Shown piece by piece: positions 50,107 to 59,256 of a DNA stretch of 64,000 bases. How positions within the stretch are numbered: the first letter of the stretch is position 1; the number at the start of each line of letters is the position of its first letter. The notes beneath the pieces are model-generated. The model had not been told where the DNA came from, made no database searches, and was given only the letters and a program-made list of their open reading frames with translations. Where the stretch lies: assembly GCA_934754515.1 (NCBI GenBank), contig CAKVIG010000012.1:7491-71490 (forward strand), written 5' to 3'. The stretch comes from an uncultured Candidatus Melainabacteria bacterium (lineage in GTDB: Bacteria > Cyanobacteriota > Vampirovibrionia > Gastranaerophilales > Gastranaerophilaceae). The position numbers were made by a program, and so were the translations under genes.

Positions 50107-51570
50107 CTAAATATTAGCCAATTGTTTATAGTAATCATGAGATTGTTCAAACTTGTAAGCTAAGTTAAACAATTTAGCTTCAGTAAGTTGTGGTGTCATG
50201 ATTTGTAAACCGATAGGCATTCCTTCAGAATCAAAACCTGCAGGAACTGAAATAGCAGGAATACCGGCTAAGTTTGCAGAAATAGTTGCAATATCTGTTA
50301 AATACATTGCAAGCGGATCTTCTGATTTTGCACCCAAATCAAAAGCAGTAGTCGGACAAGTTGGTGAAATCAATGCATCAACTTGAGCGAAAGCTTTTAA
50401 GAAATCGTTTGTAACAACCCTTCTCATTTGTAAAGCCTTTTTATAATAAGCATCATAATAGCCTGAAGATAGAGCATAAGTTCCGAGCATGATACGACGT
50501 TTAACTTCCGGTCCGAAACCTTCTGCACGAGTTTTACAATACATTTCAAGAAGATTTTTAGCGTCAGCCGTCCTGTGACCGTATTTAACACCATCAAATC
50601 TAGCCAAATTAGAGCTGCATTCAGCAGTTGCTAAAATATAGTAAATACCGATAGAGTGTTTCAAGTTTGGAAGTGAAATTTCAACAATTTCAGCACCCAA
50701 AGCTTTGTATGTTTCTATAGCTGATTCAAGAGCTTTTTTAACATCCGGAGCTAAACCTTCTGACATAAGTTCTTTTACGACACCAATTTTCATACCTTTA
50801 ACATCGTTATTTAAGCTGTTACGGTAGTTTTCAACAGGCAATTTTAATGAAGTTGAATCGTGATAATCGTAACCTGAAATAACTTCTAATAAAGCTGCAG
50901 CATCTTCAACAGTTCTTGCAAACGGACCGATTTGGTCTAGAGATGATGCGAACGCAATCAAACCGTATCTTGAAACTTTACCGTAAGTTGGTTTCATACC
51001 TACAATACCACAGAAACTTGCAGGAAGACGAATACTTCCGCCTGTATCAGAACCTAGAGCCAATGCTGCTTCGCAAGAAGAAACAGAAGCCGCTGAACCG
51101 CCTGATGAGCCGCCCGGAACTTTATTCAAATTCCAAGGGTTATGAACTTTTTTGAATGCAGAGTTTTCGTTTGAAGAACCCATTGCAAATTCATCTAAGT
51201 TAGCTTTACCAACAATTGGTATTAAATTATCTAATAATTTTTGAGTTGCAGTTGCATTATAAGGTGAAACAAAGTTTTCTAAAATTTTGCTTGATGCAGT
51301 AGTTTTAGAGCCAACCAAGTTCATATTATCTTTTAAAGCAAGAGGAACACCTGCTAAAAGAGGTAATTCTTCTCCTTTTGCAACTTTTTCATCTACTTTT
51401 TTTGCTGTTTCTAAAGCAGTGTCTTCTGTTAAAGAATTAAAAGCTCCCAATTTTTCATCAACAGATTTAATTCTATCTAATGAAGCTTTTGTTAGTTCTA
51501 CTGCTGAAACCTCTTTATTTTGAATAGCTCTGGATTGTTCCATCGCACTCTTTTTCAATAGTTCTAGCAT
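50107..51570 (-). CDS. gatA: Asp-tRNA(Asn)/Glu-tRNA(Gln) amidotransferase subunit A
   Basis: GatA is the amidase that supplies ammonia to GatB for converting Glu-tRNA(Gln) or Asp-tRNA(Asn). The 487-residue protein has the Ser-cisSer-Lys amidase triad: Lys in ALKDNM near 78-83, and the GGSSGGSAA segment near 153-161, with the nucleophile Ser in DTGGSIRLPA just after. Its presence suggests tRNA-dependent amidation and no GlnRS or no AsnRS. gatB and gatC are not adjacent. GGAG and a TGGTACAAT extended -10 lie upstream. Confidence 0.95.
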   Translation of the reverse strand: MLELLKKSAMEQSRAIQNKEVSAVELTKASLDRIKSVDEKLGAFNSLTEDTALETAKKVDEKVAKGEELPLLAGVPLALKDNMNLVGSKTTASSKILENFVSPYNATATQKLLDNLIPIVGKANLDEFAMGSSNENSAFKKVHNPWNLNKVPGGSSGGSAASVSSCEAALALGSDTGGSIRLPASFCGIVGMKPTYGKVSRYGLIAFASSLDQIGPFARTVEDAAALLEVISGYDYHDSTSLKLPVENYRNSLNNDVKGMKIGVVKELMSEGLAPDVKKALESAIETYKALGAEIVEISLPNLKHSIGIYYILATAECSSNLARFDGVKYGHRTADAKNLLEMYCKTRAEGFGPEVKRRIMLGTYALSSGYYDAYYKKALQMRRVVTNDFLKAFAQVDALISPTCPTTAFDLGAKSEDPLAMYLTDIATISANLAGIPAISVPAGFDSEGMPIGLQIMTPQLTEAKLFNLAYKFEQSHDYYKQLANI

Positions 51571-51616
51571 AATATTATATCTCCCATTTTTGTTTTTAAT
51601 TGTACCAAAAACAAAG

Positions 51617-51656
51617 AAAAATAAAAAGTCGCTATAGAATACTCCATAGCGACCAT
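51617..51656 (-). terminator. Intrinsic terminator after response regulator gene
   Basis: On the minus strand gtcgctatgg / ctatagcgac forms a stem followed by a T-rich run. Confidence 0.75.
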
Positions 51657-51675
51657 TTGTTATCGAAGATAAACA

Positions 51676-52362
51676 CTAAACCAAGCCTTCTTTTACGGCT
51701 TTGACCGCAGCTTGAACCCTATCATTCACACACATTTTTTGTAAAATTGAACATACATGCGCTTTTGCTGTATGCACACTAACGATAAGTTCTTTGGCAA
51801 TTTCTGTATTACTTTTACCTTCTACTAAATGCTTAAGAACCTCAAATTCTCTATCGGTTAAAGGAACTCTACCTTCTTCTGATGATTTATCTTTAAGAAT
51901 GCCGATTGTTTCCTGTTTTGGGAAAGCATCAAGAGCTTTTCTTGCAATAAGCGGATCTAACCAACAAACTCCATTTTTAACATCACGTATTACATCTGCT
52001 AATTTTGCAGGGTCAATATCTTTCAAACAATATGCCATAGCTCCAGATGATAACGCGGCAATTACTTCTTCTTCTCTATCATGGGAAGTTAAAGCAATAA
52101 CTTTAATATCTTTATTCATTTCTTTGACTTTAACAGTTGCTTCTATACCATTCATGCCTGCAAGTCCCAAATCCATAAGAACAATATCAGGATTATATTT
52201 TTTGATTAATTCCAAACCTTCTACAGCAGTTTCGCTTTCTGCTACAACCTGAATATCTTCATTTGCATTTAATGCACATCTAAGCCCGACACGAGTTAAT
52301 TTAAAATCTTCAATTATAATTACGCTAATCGTTTGTTTTTCCGTTTCTACAACTGCTGTCAT
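51676..52362 (-). CDS. NarL/FixJ-family response regulator
   Basis: The 228-residue protein has a receiver domain (about 12-130, phospho-acceptor Asp in DIVLMDLGLAG near 64; a conserved Lys near 113) and a C-terminal LuxR helix-turn-helix (about 160-225, LTDREFEVLKHLVEGKSN and VSVHTAKAHV). It is a DNA-binding regulator answering an unknown histidine kinase, as no kinase gene is near. Similar NarL-type regulators occur widely in cyanobacteria. GGAGG lies before the ATG. The target genes are unknown. Confidence 0.92.
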   Translation of the reverse strand: MTAVVETEKQTISVIIIEDFKLTRVGLRCALNANEDIQVVAESETAVEGLELIKKYNPDIVLMDLGLAGMNGIEATVKVKEMNKDIKVIALTSHDREEEVIAALSSGAMAYCLKDIDPAKLADVIRDVKNGVCWLDPLIARKALDAFPKQETIGILKDKSSEEGRVPLTDREFEVLKHLVEGKSNTEIAKELIVSVHTAKAHVCSILQKMCVNDRVQAAVKAVKEGLV

Positions 52363-52504
52363 ATTGTTATCCTCCTATCGGCTAGCATTCTATCGTTTTC
52401 TACATTTTAATTAAATAATAAGCATAATTAAGAGTACATTACCCAAGCTACTAGTTTTTATTGAACAGGTTATTCTAAAGAGTTAGTTGACACAAATCCT
52501 GTCG

Positions 52505-52620
52505 AACGACTTTAGCGCCGCACCTTCCCTTGTTAGGGAAGGTTGGGATGGGTATCGGCTATTGTTAAGTTAATAACACCCTCTCCCGCCTTCGGCACCC
52601 TCCCCCGAGGGAGGGTGTGA
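52505..52620. repeat. Palindromic repeats, gap 52363-52869 (part 1)
   Basis: The 507-bp gap holds no gene. This part has ccttcccttgttagggaagg and a ccctctcccgccttcggcac run followed by cctcccccgagggagggtg, all hairpins of the dispersed families. 52363-52500 shows nothing recognisable apart from the promoter region of the regulator. Confidence 0.6.
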
Positions 52621-52663
52621 CATACGTTAGTTTAGCGCATATAAAAAATGAACGACTTTAGGT

Positions 52664-52820
52664 CATTCCCTCTCCTTACAGGAGAGCGGATTTTCGGTAG
52701 GGCGTAAGCCCGTAAGAGCAAATAACATGAAAATAACAATAAAAATCCGTAAGGATTTGTTGTTATTGTAATGTTATGCTTGCCCGAATAATCCAAGACA
52801 GGGTTAGGGTGAGGTGAAAA
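52664..52820. repeat. CTCTCC repeat interrupted by the hairpin element
   Basis: The repeat cattccctctccttacagga gag is split from its expected continuation ggttagggtgaggtg by about 114 bp (52687-52800). That insert matches, reversed, the nested element at 1263-1395, including the aaatccgtaaggattt stem and cggattttcggtaggg end. The intact host repeat is seen at 6109-6142. Confidence 0.7.
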
Positions 52821-52869
52821 CCCGTAAGGGGAAACAGCTTCGACCTCCCTATCCTTGGAGGTATTCGTT

Positions 52870-54138
52870 CTAAACATACGATTCAATCAAATCAATAACT
52901 TCACACACCGAATAATTATTTTGCGCAACAAAGAAATTCTTGCCTGTTTTTTCAATCACATAATCCAAAGAATTTCCGTCTAAAAACAGATTTGTAAACG
53001 GTTTTAGCATAATTGACGGAACTACAATATAATCTGCATTTATACTTTTTACAGACTTAATCAAATCTTCTGACGTAATAAGTCCTGCAACCGTAATATT
53101 TTTGCCCCAATAAGTAGATTTAACTGGGTCAACCGTGCATTTTAAGTTTACAATTTTGTTTAATTTTGATGCAATATATTCAAATGCAGATTTTGCTGCA
53201 ACAGAACACGCAAAACTGATTTTCAACTTTTTAGATAGTCTTTTCGGAAGTTCAAATGTATCAAAATCATCCATTAATGTTCTTAGAGAGCCGACTCCGT
53301 CATCAAGCTGTGAATAATTGCCATAATATTTTGCTTTAGGGATATCTTCTCCCGCAAGCAAAAAGAATTCATCCGAACAACAAACTTTTTTGTATTTAGA
53401 CGCAATTTTAATTGTTTCCTCTGCGACCTGTTTATCAACGGTTCTAAGTTCACTGTCCCTAAATTGTGTTATCCCGACCGGAACAATCGCAATAGTTAAA
53501 ACCGCAGAACCTAATGATGTTAAGTCTTTTAGAGTTCTATCCAATTCCGCTCCGTCATTATATCCTGGGCATAAAACTATTTGAGCATGGAATGGAATTT
53601 CATTTTCTTTAAACCATTTCAAGTTTTCCATAATCTTGCCCGCATTCGGATTCCTAAGCATTTTGACGCGTAATTCAGGATTTGTCGTATGTACCGAAAT
53701 ATAAAACGGTCCGAGATGCAAAGACGAAATTCTTTCTTTATCCGCATCTGTAAGATTTGTTGTCGTAATATAAGTTCCTTGCAAATATGAAAGTCTGTAA
53801 TCGTCGTCTTTTACATACAAAGTATTTCTTAAACCTTTTGGCTGTTGAGCAACAAAGCAGAAAATACAATTATTCAGGCAAGGTTTAACCCTGTCAAAAA
53901 CAGCACTTTCAAAAATTATACCCAAATCATCATCATAATCTTTTTCAAGTTCAATTTCTTCAATCTCACCATTTTTCTTTTGGATTTCGATTGTCAAGAA
54001 CTCGCTTTTGCACATAAAGCGGTAATCAATCATATCTTGGAGTTTTTCACCGTCAATAGAAAGAAGTATATCACCTTCTTCAATTTCTAGTTCTTGAGCG
54101 ATAGAATCTTCTACTACGCCGCTAATGAGTGCAGGCAT
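52870..54138 (-). CDS. DUF512 / PDZ-containing radical SAM protein
   Basis: The protein, 422 residues from ATG 54138, has an N-terminal PDZ-like domain (1-60, EIEEGDILLSIDGEKLQD), a CX3CX2C motif (CLNNCIFC near 88-95) and a DUF512 C-terminal domain (about 270-400). Family members are conserved in cyanobacteria and Firmicutes; the reaction is unknown. GGAGGG lies eight bases before 54138; the TTG at 54144 is too close to it. It overlaps the padR gene by 17 bases, so the two are coupled. Confidence 0.85.
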   Translation of the reverse strand: MPALISGVVEDSIAQELEIEEGDILLSIDGEKLQDMIDYRFMCKSEFLTIEIQKKNGEIEEIELEKDYDDDLGIIFESAVFDRVKPCLNNCIFCFVAQQPKGLRNTLYVKDDDYRLSYLQGTYITTTNLTDADKERISSLHLGPFYISVHTTNPELRVKMLRNPNAGKIMENLKWFKENEIPFHAQIVLCPGYNDGAELDRTLKDLTSLGSAVLTIAIVPVGITQFRDSELRTVDKQVAEETIKIASKYKKVCCSDEFFLLAGEDIPKAKYYGNYSQLDDGVGSLRTLMDDFDTFELPKRLSKKLKISFACSVAAKSAFEYIASKLNKIVNLKCTVDPVKSTYWGKNITVAGLITSEDLIKSVKSINADYIVVPSIMLKPFTNLFLDGNSLDYVIEKTGKNFFVAQNNYSVCEVIDLIESYV

Positions 54139-54634
54139 GTTCAAAACCCTCCAACAAAGAAATAAAATTTTTGTATTCGCAAGTCAGGTTATCAAAAACC
54201 ATTTTAGGATAAAAAGAAAGCTCTTTCTCGCTCATAATGTTTTTTGTATCAAGCAAAATATTTTCAGCTTTCATTTTCAATTGTTTTAACATTGCTAATT
54301 GTTCTGAATTATTTAAACAATCGGAACAAGCAAGTTTTACACGAGCTGATGTAAAAAATTGAATAGGATTTTCTAAAGGTGGTGCCATTATAAGACGTTT
54401 CAATTCTTCAACACCTTCTTTTGTAATTGAATAATAGCAAGATGGACGCCCGCCTTCTGACATGGTCTTTTGTTTTTTTACAAAACCGCCGTTTTCGAGG
54501 CGTGTAAGCGCAGGTTTAATTGTTCCGTAACTCGGCGTTGTAAGCACTGCAAACGTTGCACGAATTTCTTTTGAAATTCCATACATTGTTAACACACTTC
54601 TATTCAATTCAAATAAAATCAAAAGCTCAATCAT
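54122..54634 (-). CDS. PadR-family transcriptional regulator
   Basis: The 170-residue protein has a winged helix (about 1-90, ATFAVLTTPSYGTIKPALTRLE and GGRPSCYYSITKEG) and a C-terminal helical region (about 95-170), the group with a longer dimerisation tail. PadR proteins usually repress genes for drug or phenolic resistance. It is joined by overlap to the DUF512 radical SAM gene. Its ATG has no SD, and TGCTATAAT lies six bases before it. Confidence 0.85.
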   Translation of the reverse strand: MIELLILFELNRSVLTMYGISKEIRATFAVLTTPSYGTIKPALTRLENGGFVKKQKTMSEGGRPSCYYSITKEGVEELKRLIMAPPLENPIQFFTSARVKLACSDCLNNSEQLAMLKQLKMKAENILLDTKNIMSEKELSFYPKMVFDNLTCEYKNFISLLEGFEHACTH

Positions 54635-54649
54635 AAGCCCATTATAGCA
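54635..54649 (-). promoter_or_regulatory. Extended -10 promoter, leaderless padR
   Basis: TGC plus TATAAT (54646-54641, minus strand) is followed by gggctt and the ATG at 54634. Confidence 0.65.
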
Positions 54650-54706
54650 TGAAATAGCTTTTTTATTAGAATACTATATTTTCAATTTTAGAGTTTTTAG
54701 AAATTT

Positions 54707-54735
54707 TTGCAAAATCATATTGATTTTGTTAAAAT
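54707..54735 (+). promoter_or_regulatory. Sigma-70-type promoter of the flavodiiron gene
   Basis: TTGCAA (54707-54712), 17 bases, and TAAAAT (54730-54735) preceded by TGT. A normal leader with AAGGGAG follows, unlike the leaderless genes. Confidence 0.65.
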
Positions 54736-54762
54736 TAACATGCGTTTAAGGGAGATTTTACT

Positions 54763-55965
54763 ATGCACAACATAAGAAAGATTACAGAGGATTTATTTTA
54801 TATCGGCTGTTCGGATAGAAGATTGAGTTTATTTGAAAGTGCTTATCCGGTTAAAGATGGAGTTTCTTATAATTCTTACGTTTTAAAAGACAAAAAGAAT
54901 GTTTTGTTTGATACTGTTGATAAAGTTTGTGCAGAGCAATTTTTTGAAAATCTTACAAAAGCTCTTGATGGCGAAAAATTAGACTATTTGGTTGTTCAGC
55001 ACATGGAACCTGATCATTGTGCATTAATAGCCGAAGTTGTTAAGCTTTATCCTGATGTTAAAATTGTTTGCACTGCCAAAACAGTTAGCATGATAAAACA
55101 ATTCTTCTGCTTTGATATTGATTCTCGTGTAATGGTTGTAAAAGAAGGCGACACGCTAAATACAGGTAAACACGAATTTCAGTTCGTTCTTGCTCCGATG
55201 GTGCATTGGCCGGAAGTTATGGTAACTTACGATAAAACTGATAAGATTTTATTTTCAGCAGATGCGTTCGGTTCTTTTGGCGCAATTAACGGTAATTTGT
55301 TTGATGATGAAGTTAATTGGGAATGTGATTATTTAGATGAAGCCCGAAGATATTACACAAATATTGTCGGCAAATATGGTTTGCAGGTTCAAATGCTACT
55401 AAAAAAAGTTCAAGGACTTGAAATAAAGTTGATTTGTCCTTTGCACGGTTTACTTATTAAACAAAATCTCGGATTGTTTGTTGAAAAATACGATAAATGG
55501 TCAACTTATACTCCGGAAGAAAATTCAGTATTAGTCGCATACTCTTCTGTTTATGGTGGAACGGAAAGCGTAGCAAATCTTATAGCCGCAAAACTTGCAG
55601 ATAGAGGCGTTAAAAACATCAAAATGTTTGATGTATCAATGACACACTCGTCTTTTGTTCTGGCAGAAGCCTTTAAATACTCTCACATCGTCCTTGCTAC
55701 AACAACATACAATGCCGGAATTTTTGAATCAATGGAAGCATTCTTACATGTTTTGAGCGCACATAATTTGCAAAACAGAAAATATGTACTTATTCAAAAT
55801 GGAAGCTGGGCACCAACTTGCGGAAATCAAATGCGAGAAATTCTAGAAAAAATTAAGGGTTCTGAAATCCTAAACGACTCTATTTGCATCAAATCAACAT
55901 TAAAAGAAGAACAACTTGCTGAATTGGATAATGTAGCAGAGGTTATTGTAAAATCATTAAAATAG
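54763..55965 (+). CDS. Flavodiiron protein (A-type flavoprotein)
   Basis: This 400-residue enzyme reduces O2 (or NO) to water. The metallo-beta-lactamase domain (about 1-250) has the diiron ligands His80, Glu82, Asp84 and His85 in HMEPDHC, then MVHWPE, SADAFGSFG and CPLHGLL; the flavodoxin domain (about 255-400) has VAYSSVYGGTE for FMN. It is followed 121 bases later by rubredoxin, its usual electron donor. It protects an anaerobe from oxygen. A clear promoter and AAGGGAG site lie upstream. Confidence 0.94.
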   Translation: MHNIRKITEDLFYIGCSDRRLSLFESAYPVKDGVSYNSYVLKDKKNVLFDTVDKVCAEQFFENLTKALDGEKLDYLVVQHMEPDHCALIAEVVKLYPDVKIVCTAKTVSMIKQFFCFDIDSRVMVVKEGDTLNTGKHEFQFVLAPMVHWPEVMVTYDKTDKILFSADAFGSFGAINGNLFDDEVNWECDYLDEARRYYTNIVGKYGLQVQMLLKKVQGLEIKLICPLHGLLIKQNLGLFVEKYDKWSTYTPEENSVLVAYSSVYGGTESVANLIAAKLADRGVKNIKMFDVSMTHSSFVLAEAFKYSHIVLATTTYNAGIFESMEAFLHVLSAHNLQNRKYVLIQNGSWAPTCGNQMREILEKIKGSEILNDSICIKSTLKEEQLAELDNVAEVIVKSLK

Positions 55966-56086
55966 GTTTAAATTTTATTAAATGTTGTAATTACAATAGA
56001 ATATTTCATCAAATTACGTTAGTATAAGATTGTGGATAAACATTTTATCCAATTTAGCTTTAAAAATAAAAATAAAGGAGAATATT

Positions 56087-56245
56087 ATGCAAAAATACGT
56101 TTGTACTGTTTGTCACTATGAATACGACCCTGCTGTTGGCGATCCGGATAATGGAATTCAACCTGGAACAGCGTTTGAAGATTTGCCTGAAGACTGGACT
56201 TGCCCGCTTTGTGCAGTTGGCAAAGACATGTTTGAAGCTGAATAA
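56087..56245 (+). CDS. Rubredoxin
   Basis: This is a 52-residue rubredoxin with two CX2C loops (CTVCHYEYDP and CPLCAVGK) binding one iron, and the FEDLPEDW segment between. It donates electrons to the flavodiiron protein upstream. The ATG at 56087 has AAGGAG six bases upstream; the earlier frame from 56030 lacks a site. A terminator follows. Confidence 0.95.
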   Translation: MQKYVCTVCHYEYDPAVGDPDNGIQPGTAFEDLPEDWTCPLCAVGKDMFEAE

Positions 56246-56249
56246 AATC

Positions 56250-56282
56250 AAGAAGGCGAGATTTAAAATCTCGCCTCTTTAA
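56250..56282. terminator. Bidirectional terminator, rubredoxin / OmpH
   Basis: The stem aggcgagatt / aatctcgcct has A and T on either side. Confidence 0.8.
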
Positions 56283-56714
56283 TTAATTATTCAATTTTTG
56301 TATCAAGTCGTTTGTAATATCAATACCACCGGAAAAAACACTTCTCGCATCAATTATTGCATCCAAACCTTTTTCCAAACGAATCTTTTCAGTCACAGCA
56401 TGAATTCGATTATAAACTTCTTCTTCCTTGCGTTCTCTAAAATCATTAAATGCTTGTTCTTTTGTGCGAAGTTCCGCTTGAACGGTTGCTTCAAATTTTT
56501 GTTTTTGAACTGCAGATTCAATCTTATTAAACTCATTCTCTTTCATCATCAGATATTGTTTAATTTCGTTATTCTTAGCTTCAATTTGCGCAAGCGTATT
56601 TTTTGCAAACTGATAATTCTGAACAACTTTATCATAATTTATATATCCGACTCCACCTGCGAAAGAGGGTAATGACAGAAACAATATAAAAATAAATGTT
56701 ATGATGACTTTCAT
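56283..56714 (-). CDS. OmpH/Skp-family periplasmic chaperone
   Basis: The 143-residue protein has a signal peptide (about 1-19) followed by GVGYINYDKVVQNY, the usual OmpH start, and a long coiled coil (about 35-115) that forms the tentacles of Skp. It holds unfolded outer-membrane proteins in the periplasm. It lies 11 bases downstream of the GH57 gene and has a GGTAAA-like weak site. No bamA is near. Confidence 0.8.
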   Translation of the reverse strand: MKVIITFIFILFLSLPSFAGGVGYINYDKVVQNYQFAKNTLAQIEAKNNEIKQYLMMKENEFNKIESAVQKQKFEATVQAELRTKEQAFNDFRERKEEEVYNRIHAVTEKIRLEKGLDAIIDARSVFSGGIDITNDLIQKLNN

Positions 56715-56725
56715 GAATTTACCTG

Positions 56726-59254
56726 TTAGTTTGCTGAAACCAATGCTCTGTTGAACATTTGTCTATAGTAATCCATATTGATATTCAAATCTTCACCAAT
56801 TTCAAACAGCATTACAATCAAATCCCTGTCTGCTTGGCAACTGATTTTTTGGATTATTTCCTCCATATTTGCAACAATTTTTGAGAAATAATAGCTTTGA
56901 GCTTCTGCAATATCAACCTTAATCTCAAGTTTTGCAATACAATCCAATAAATCAAGAGTTGCATCTACTTGTTGTAAATCAAGCGCATAGGACAATCTGT
57001 TTATGTTTTGAGCAATCTTTTTGCTGAAAATTTTTGAAGTCGGTTCTTTATCAATTTCAATACCAATTCTTTTAGCTTCAAAGTTCAAGTCAGAAGCCTG
57101 TTGAATAATATCAGCATCCAAAAAACCGCGAGAATCAATAAACAATTCATTAAATTGTTTTGTCAAAACATATTGAGCAGAAATTTTGAATTCTTTTGGA
57201 ATATCCAAGCCCAAAGTTTGCATTTGATAAATTGAACCCTTGCCTTCGTCATACATTGATTCATAAGTGTTAGCAAAAATCTGCAATTTGCCCTTAAGCA
57301 TTGTTTGCAAAATCTTACGTCTTTCTTCTATAAAGATATCTTTTAGCGTAAAGTATTCTTTGCCGAAATAATTATCAATAGTTCTGATAATTTCTGTAAG
57401 CGGTGAAACTAGATAAGTTCTGATAAGTTCTTTTTGAATTGTTTCAAAATCGTCAGAATATTCTTTTATTGCACAATGGAAATCACCGCCTGAGAATTGA
57501 AGAAGTGCAAAAATCATATTTGATTTTTCTAAAGTAACTTTAGATTCGACTTCTATATGACCGATTACGAGCTTTGAATTGCCTTTTGTTACGCTCTTAT
57601 AAGAATGTTTCTTAATTTTATAGCAATAAACATTTTCTTCATCCTCTATATCAGTATACAAAGATGAAATTGCCCAAAGGCTTACAATCTGCTTCGAAGT
57701 CACAATTGATGGTTTTACAAATTTTTCGTAAACATCCTTACCTGTACCAAATTCAGGAATGTTACTTTTTGCTTCTTTTAAAATTTCCAAGAAAGGAGTT
57801 TCTAAATCTTTTTTCATAAAAGATTTTGCAAGTTGCATAACTCTTGCAGCGTATTTCATAATCTGAACGGTTTCTATGCCTGAAATTTCAGAGAAGAACC
57901 AACCGCAACTTGTGTACATAAGCATTGCTTGTCTTTGAATTTCCAAAAGTTCCATAGCTTTAACTTTTTGCTCGTCAGTTAAATCATCCAAGAAATATTC
58001 ATCTTGGAAATTTTTAACGCTTATATCACTTCTATCCATAATCACGGATATATAATTATCGCGAGTTTCTTGCGGATTTTTAAAGAACTTTTTACCTTGC
58101 TTATGATACAAAGTAGTCATCTCATCTCTCAAGTAATCCAACGCTTGTCTTAAAGGTTTTCTCCATTTTTGATTCCAACCAGGATGACCGCCGGTAGAGC
58201 AACCGCAATCATCTGACCATCTGCCGACACCGTGAGAACAACTCCAAGAAGAAACAGGTTTTATTTCAACTTCCCAGTCGCTTCTGTATTTTTCCAAGTA
58301 TTCAGCGTAATTTGTTACGGTAAATCCTGCATCTTTTACTCTCAACTTCATCGCGTAAGCTAAAGCCATATCACCAAATTTTGTATGGTGACCGTAACTT
58401 TCACCATCAGTCGCAATATTTACAAGCTGAGGATAATTTCTAAACTCTGAAATACCGTCTTTAAGCCTGTTAACAAATTTATTTCCATCCGTTAAAAGTT
58501 CGTCAAATGCAACAGAACGAGAAATCGCACCATCATAAAAGAACAAATCTATATATTTCCCTGGTGCTGATTTGATGTAATATCTGTAAGAACGCGCAGG
58601 GTCTATATTTCCCCAACTTACATCCTGCCAAGTTTTTTCACCTTCTTTTCTGATTTTTTGAGCTTGATATGGTGACAGAATTGTAAATTTAATTCCATTT
58701 TCAACTAAAACTCTTAATGTATCATCGTCACAAGCAGTTTCAGCAAGCCAAATACCTTCAGGTTTTCTGCCGAAACGATATTCAAAATCCTTAATGCCCC
58801 ATTTTACTTGGGTTTGCTTATCCCTTTCGTTTGCTAAAGGCATTATCATGTGGTTATAAACTTGCGCAATCGCATTTCCATGCCCGTTATGAGCACGACG
58901 AGAGTTAATGTCAGCTTTAATTACACGCTCATAAGCAAGCGGCGCGAATTCTTCCATCCAAGAAAGAAGTGTCGGACCGAAATTGTAACTGATGTATTCG
59001 TAGTTATTTACTACATTCAAAATCTGATTTTTAGAATTCACGATTTTTGAAACAGAGTTTGGATTGTAGCATTCATTGTTTATTCTCTCATTCCAATCGT
59101 GAAACGGCAAAGCACTGTCTTGCTGTTCAATAGCTTCTAACCAAGGATTTTCTCTCGGCGGTTGATAGAAGTGACCGTGAACAGTCAAAAACACTTCTTT
59201 TTTTGTTTGTTTATCTTTATCTTTATCTTTTTCATTGCTTGCAACTTGTGGCAT
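56726..59254 (-). CDS. Glycoside hydrolase family 57 with DUF3536
   Basis: The 842-residue protein has an N-terminal GH57 catalytic domain (about 18-330; VHGHFYQPPRENPW near 25-38, the probable nucleophile Glu in GIWLAETACDD near 168, and an acidic residue in IATDGESYGHH near 278) and a C-terminal DUF3536 region, with helical bundles up to 840. No signal peptide is present, so it is cytoplasmic; the first 18 residues are lysine/aspartate repeats. GH57 enzymes act on alpha-glucans such as glycogen, and this two-domain form is common in cyanobacteria. The actual substrate is unknown. It is two bases from the gene upstream. Confidence 0.9.
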   Translation of the reverse strand: MPQVASNEKDKDKDKQTKKEVFLTVHGHFYQPPRENPWLEAIEQQDSALPFHDWNERINNECYNPNSVSKIVNSKNQILNVVNNYEYISYNFGPTLLSWMEEFAPLAYERVIKADINSRRAHNGHGNAIAQVYNHMIMPLANERDKQTQVKWGIKDFEYRFGRKPEGIWLAETACDDDTLRVLVENGIKFTILSPYQAQKIRKEGEKTWQDVSWGNIDPARSYRYYIKSAPGKYIDLFFYDGAISRSVAFDELLTDGNKFVNRLKDGISEFRNYPQLVNIATDGESYGHHTKFGDMALAYAMKLRVKDAGFTVTNYAEYLEKYRSDWEVEIKPVSSWSCSHGVGRWSDDCGCSTGGHPGWNQKWRKPLRQALDYLRDEMTTLYHKQGKKFFKNPQETRDNYISVIMDRSDISVKNFQDEYFLDDLTDEQKVKAMELLEIQRQAMLMYTSCGWFFSEISGIETVQIMKYAARVMQLAKSFMKKDLETPFLEILKEAKSNIPEFGTGKDVYEKFVKPSIVTSKQIVSLWAISSLYTDIEDEENVYCYKIKKHSYKSVTKGNSKLVIGHIEVESKVTLEKSNMIFALLQFSGGDFHCAIKEYSDDFETIQKELIRTYLVSPLTEIIRTIDNYFGKEYFTLKDIFIEERRKILQTMLKGKLQIFANTYESMYDEGKGSIYQMQTLGLDIPKEFKISAQYVLTKQFNELFIDSRGFLDADIIQQASDLNFEAKRIGIEIDKEPTSKIFSKKIAQNINRLSYALDLQQVDATLDLLDCIAKLEIKVDIAEAQSYYFSKIVANMEEIIQKISCQADRDLIVMLFEIGEDLNINMDYYRQMFNRALVSAN

Positions 59255-59256
59255 AA

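Noticed and set aside
52632..52886. An 84-codon minus-strand frame
   Set aside because: It runs through the hairpin element and the CTCTCC repeat, and its composition is that of repeats.
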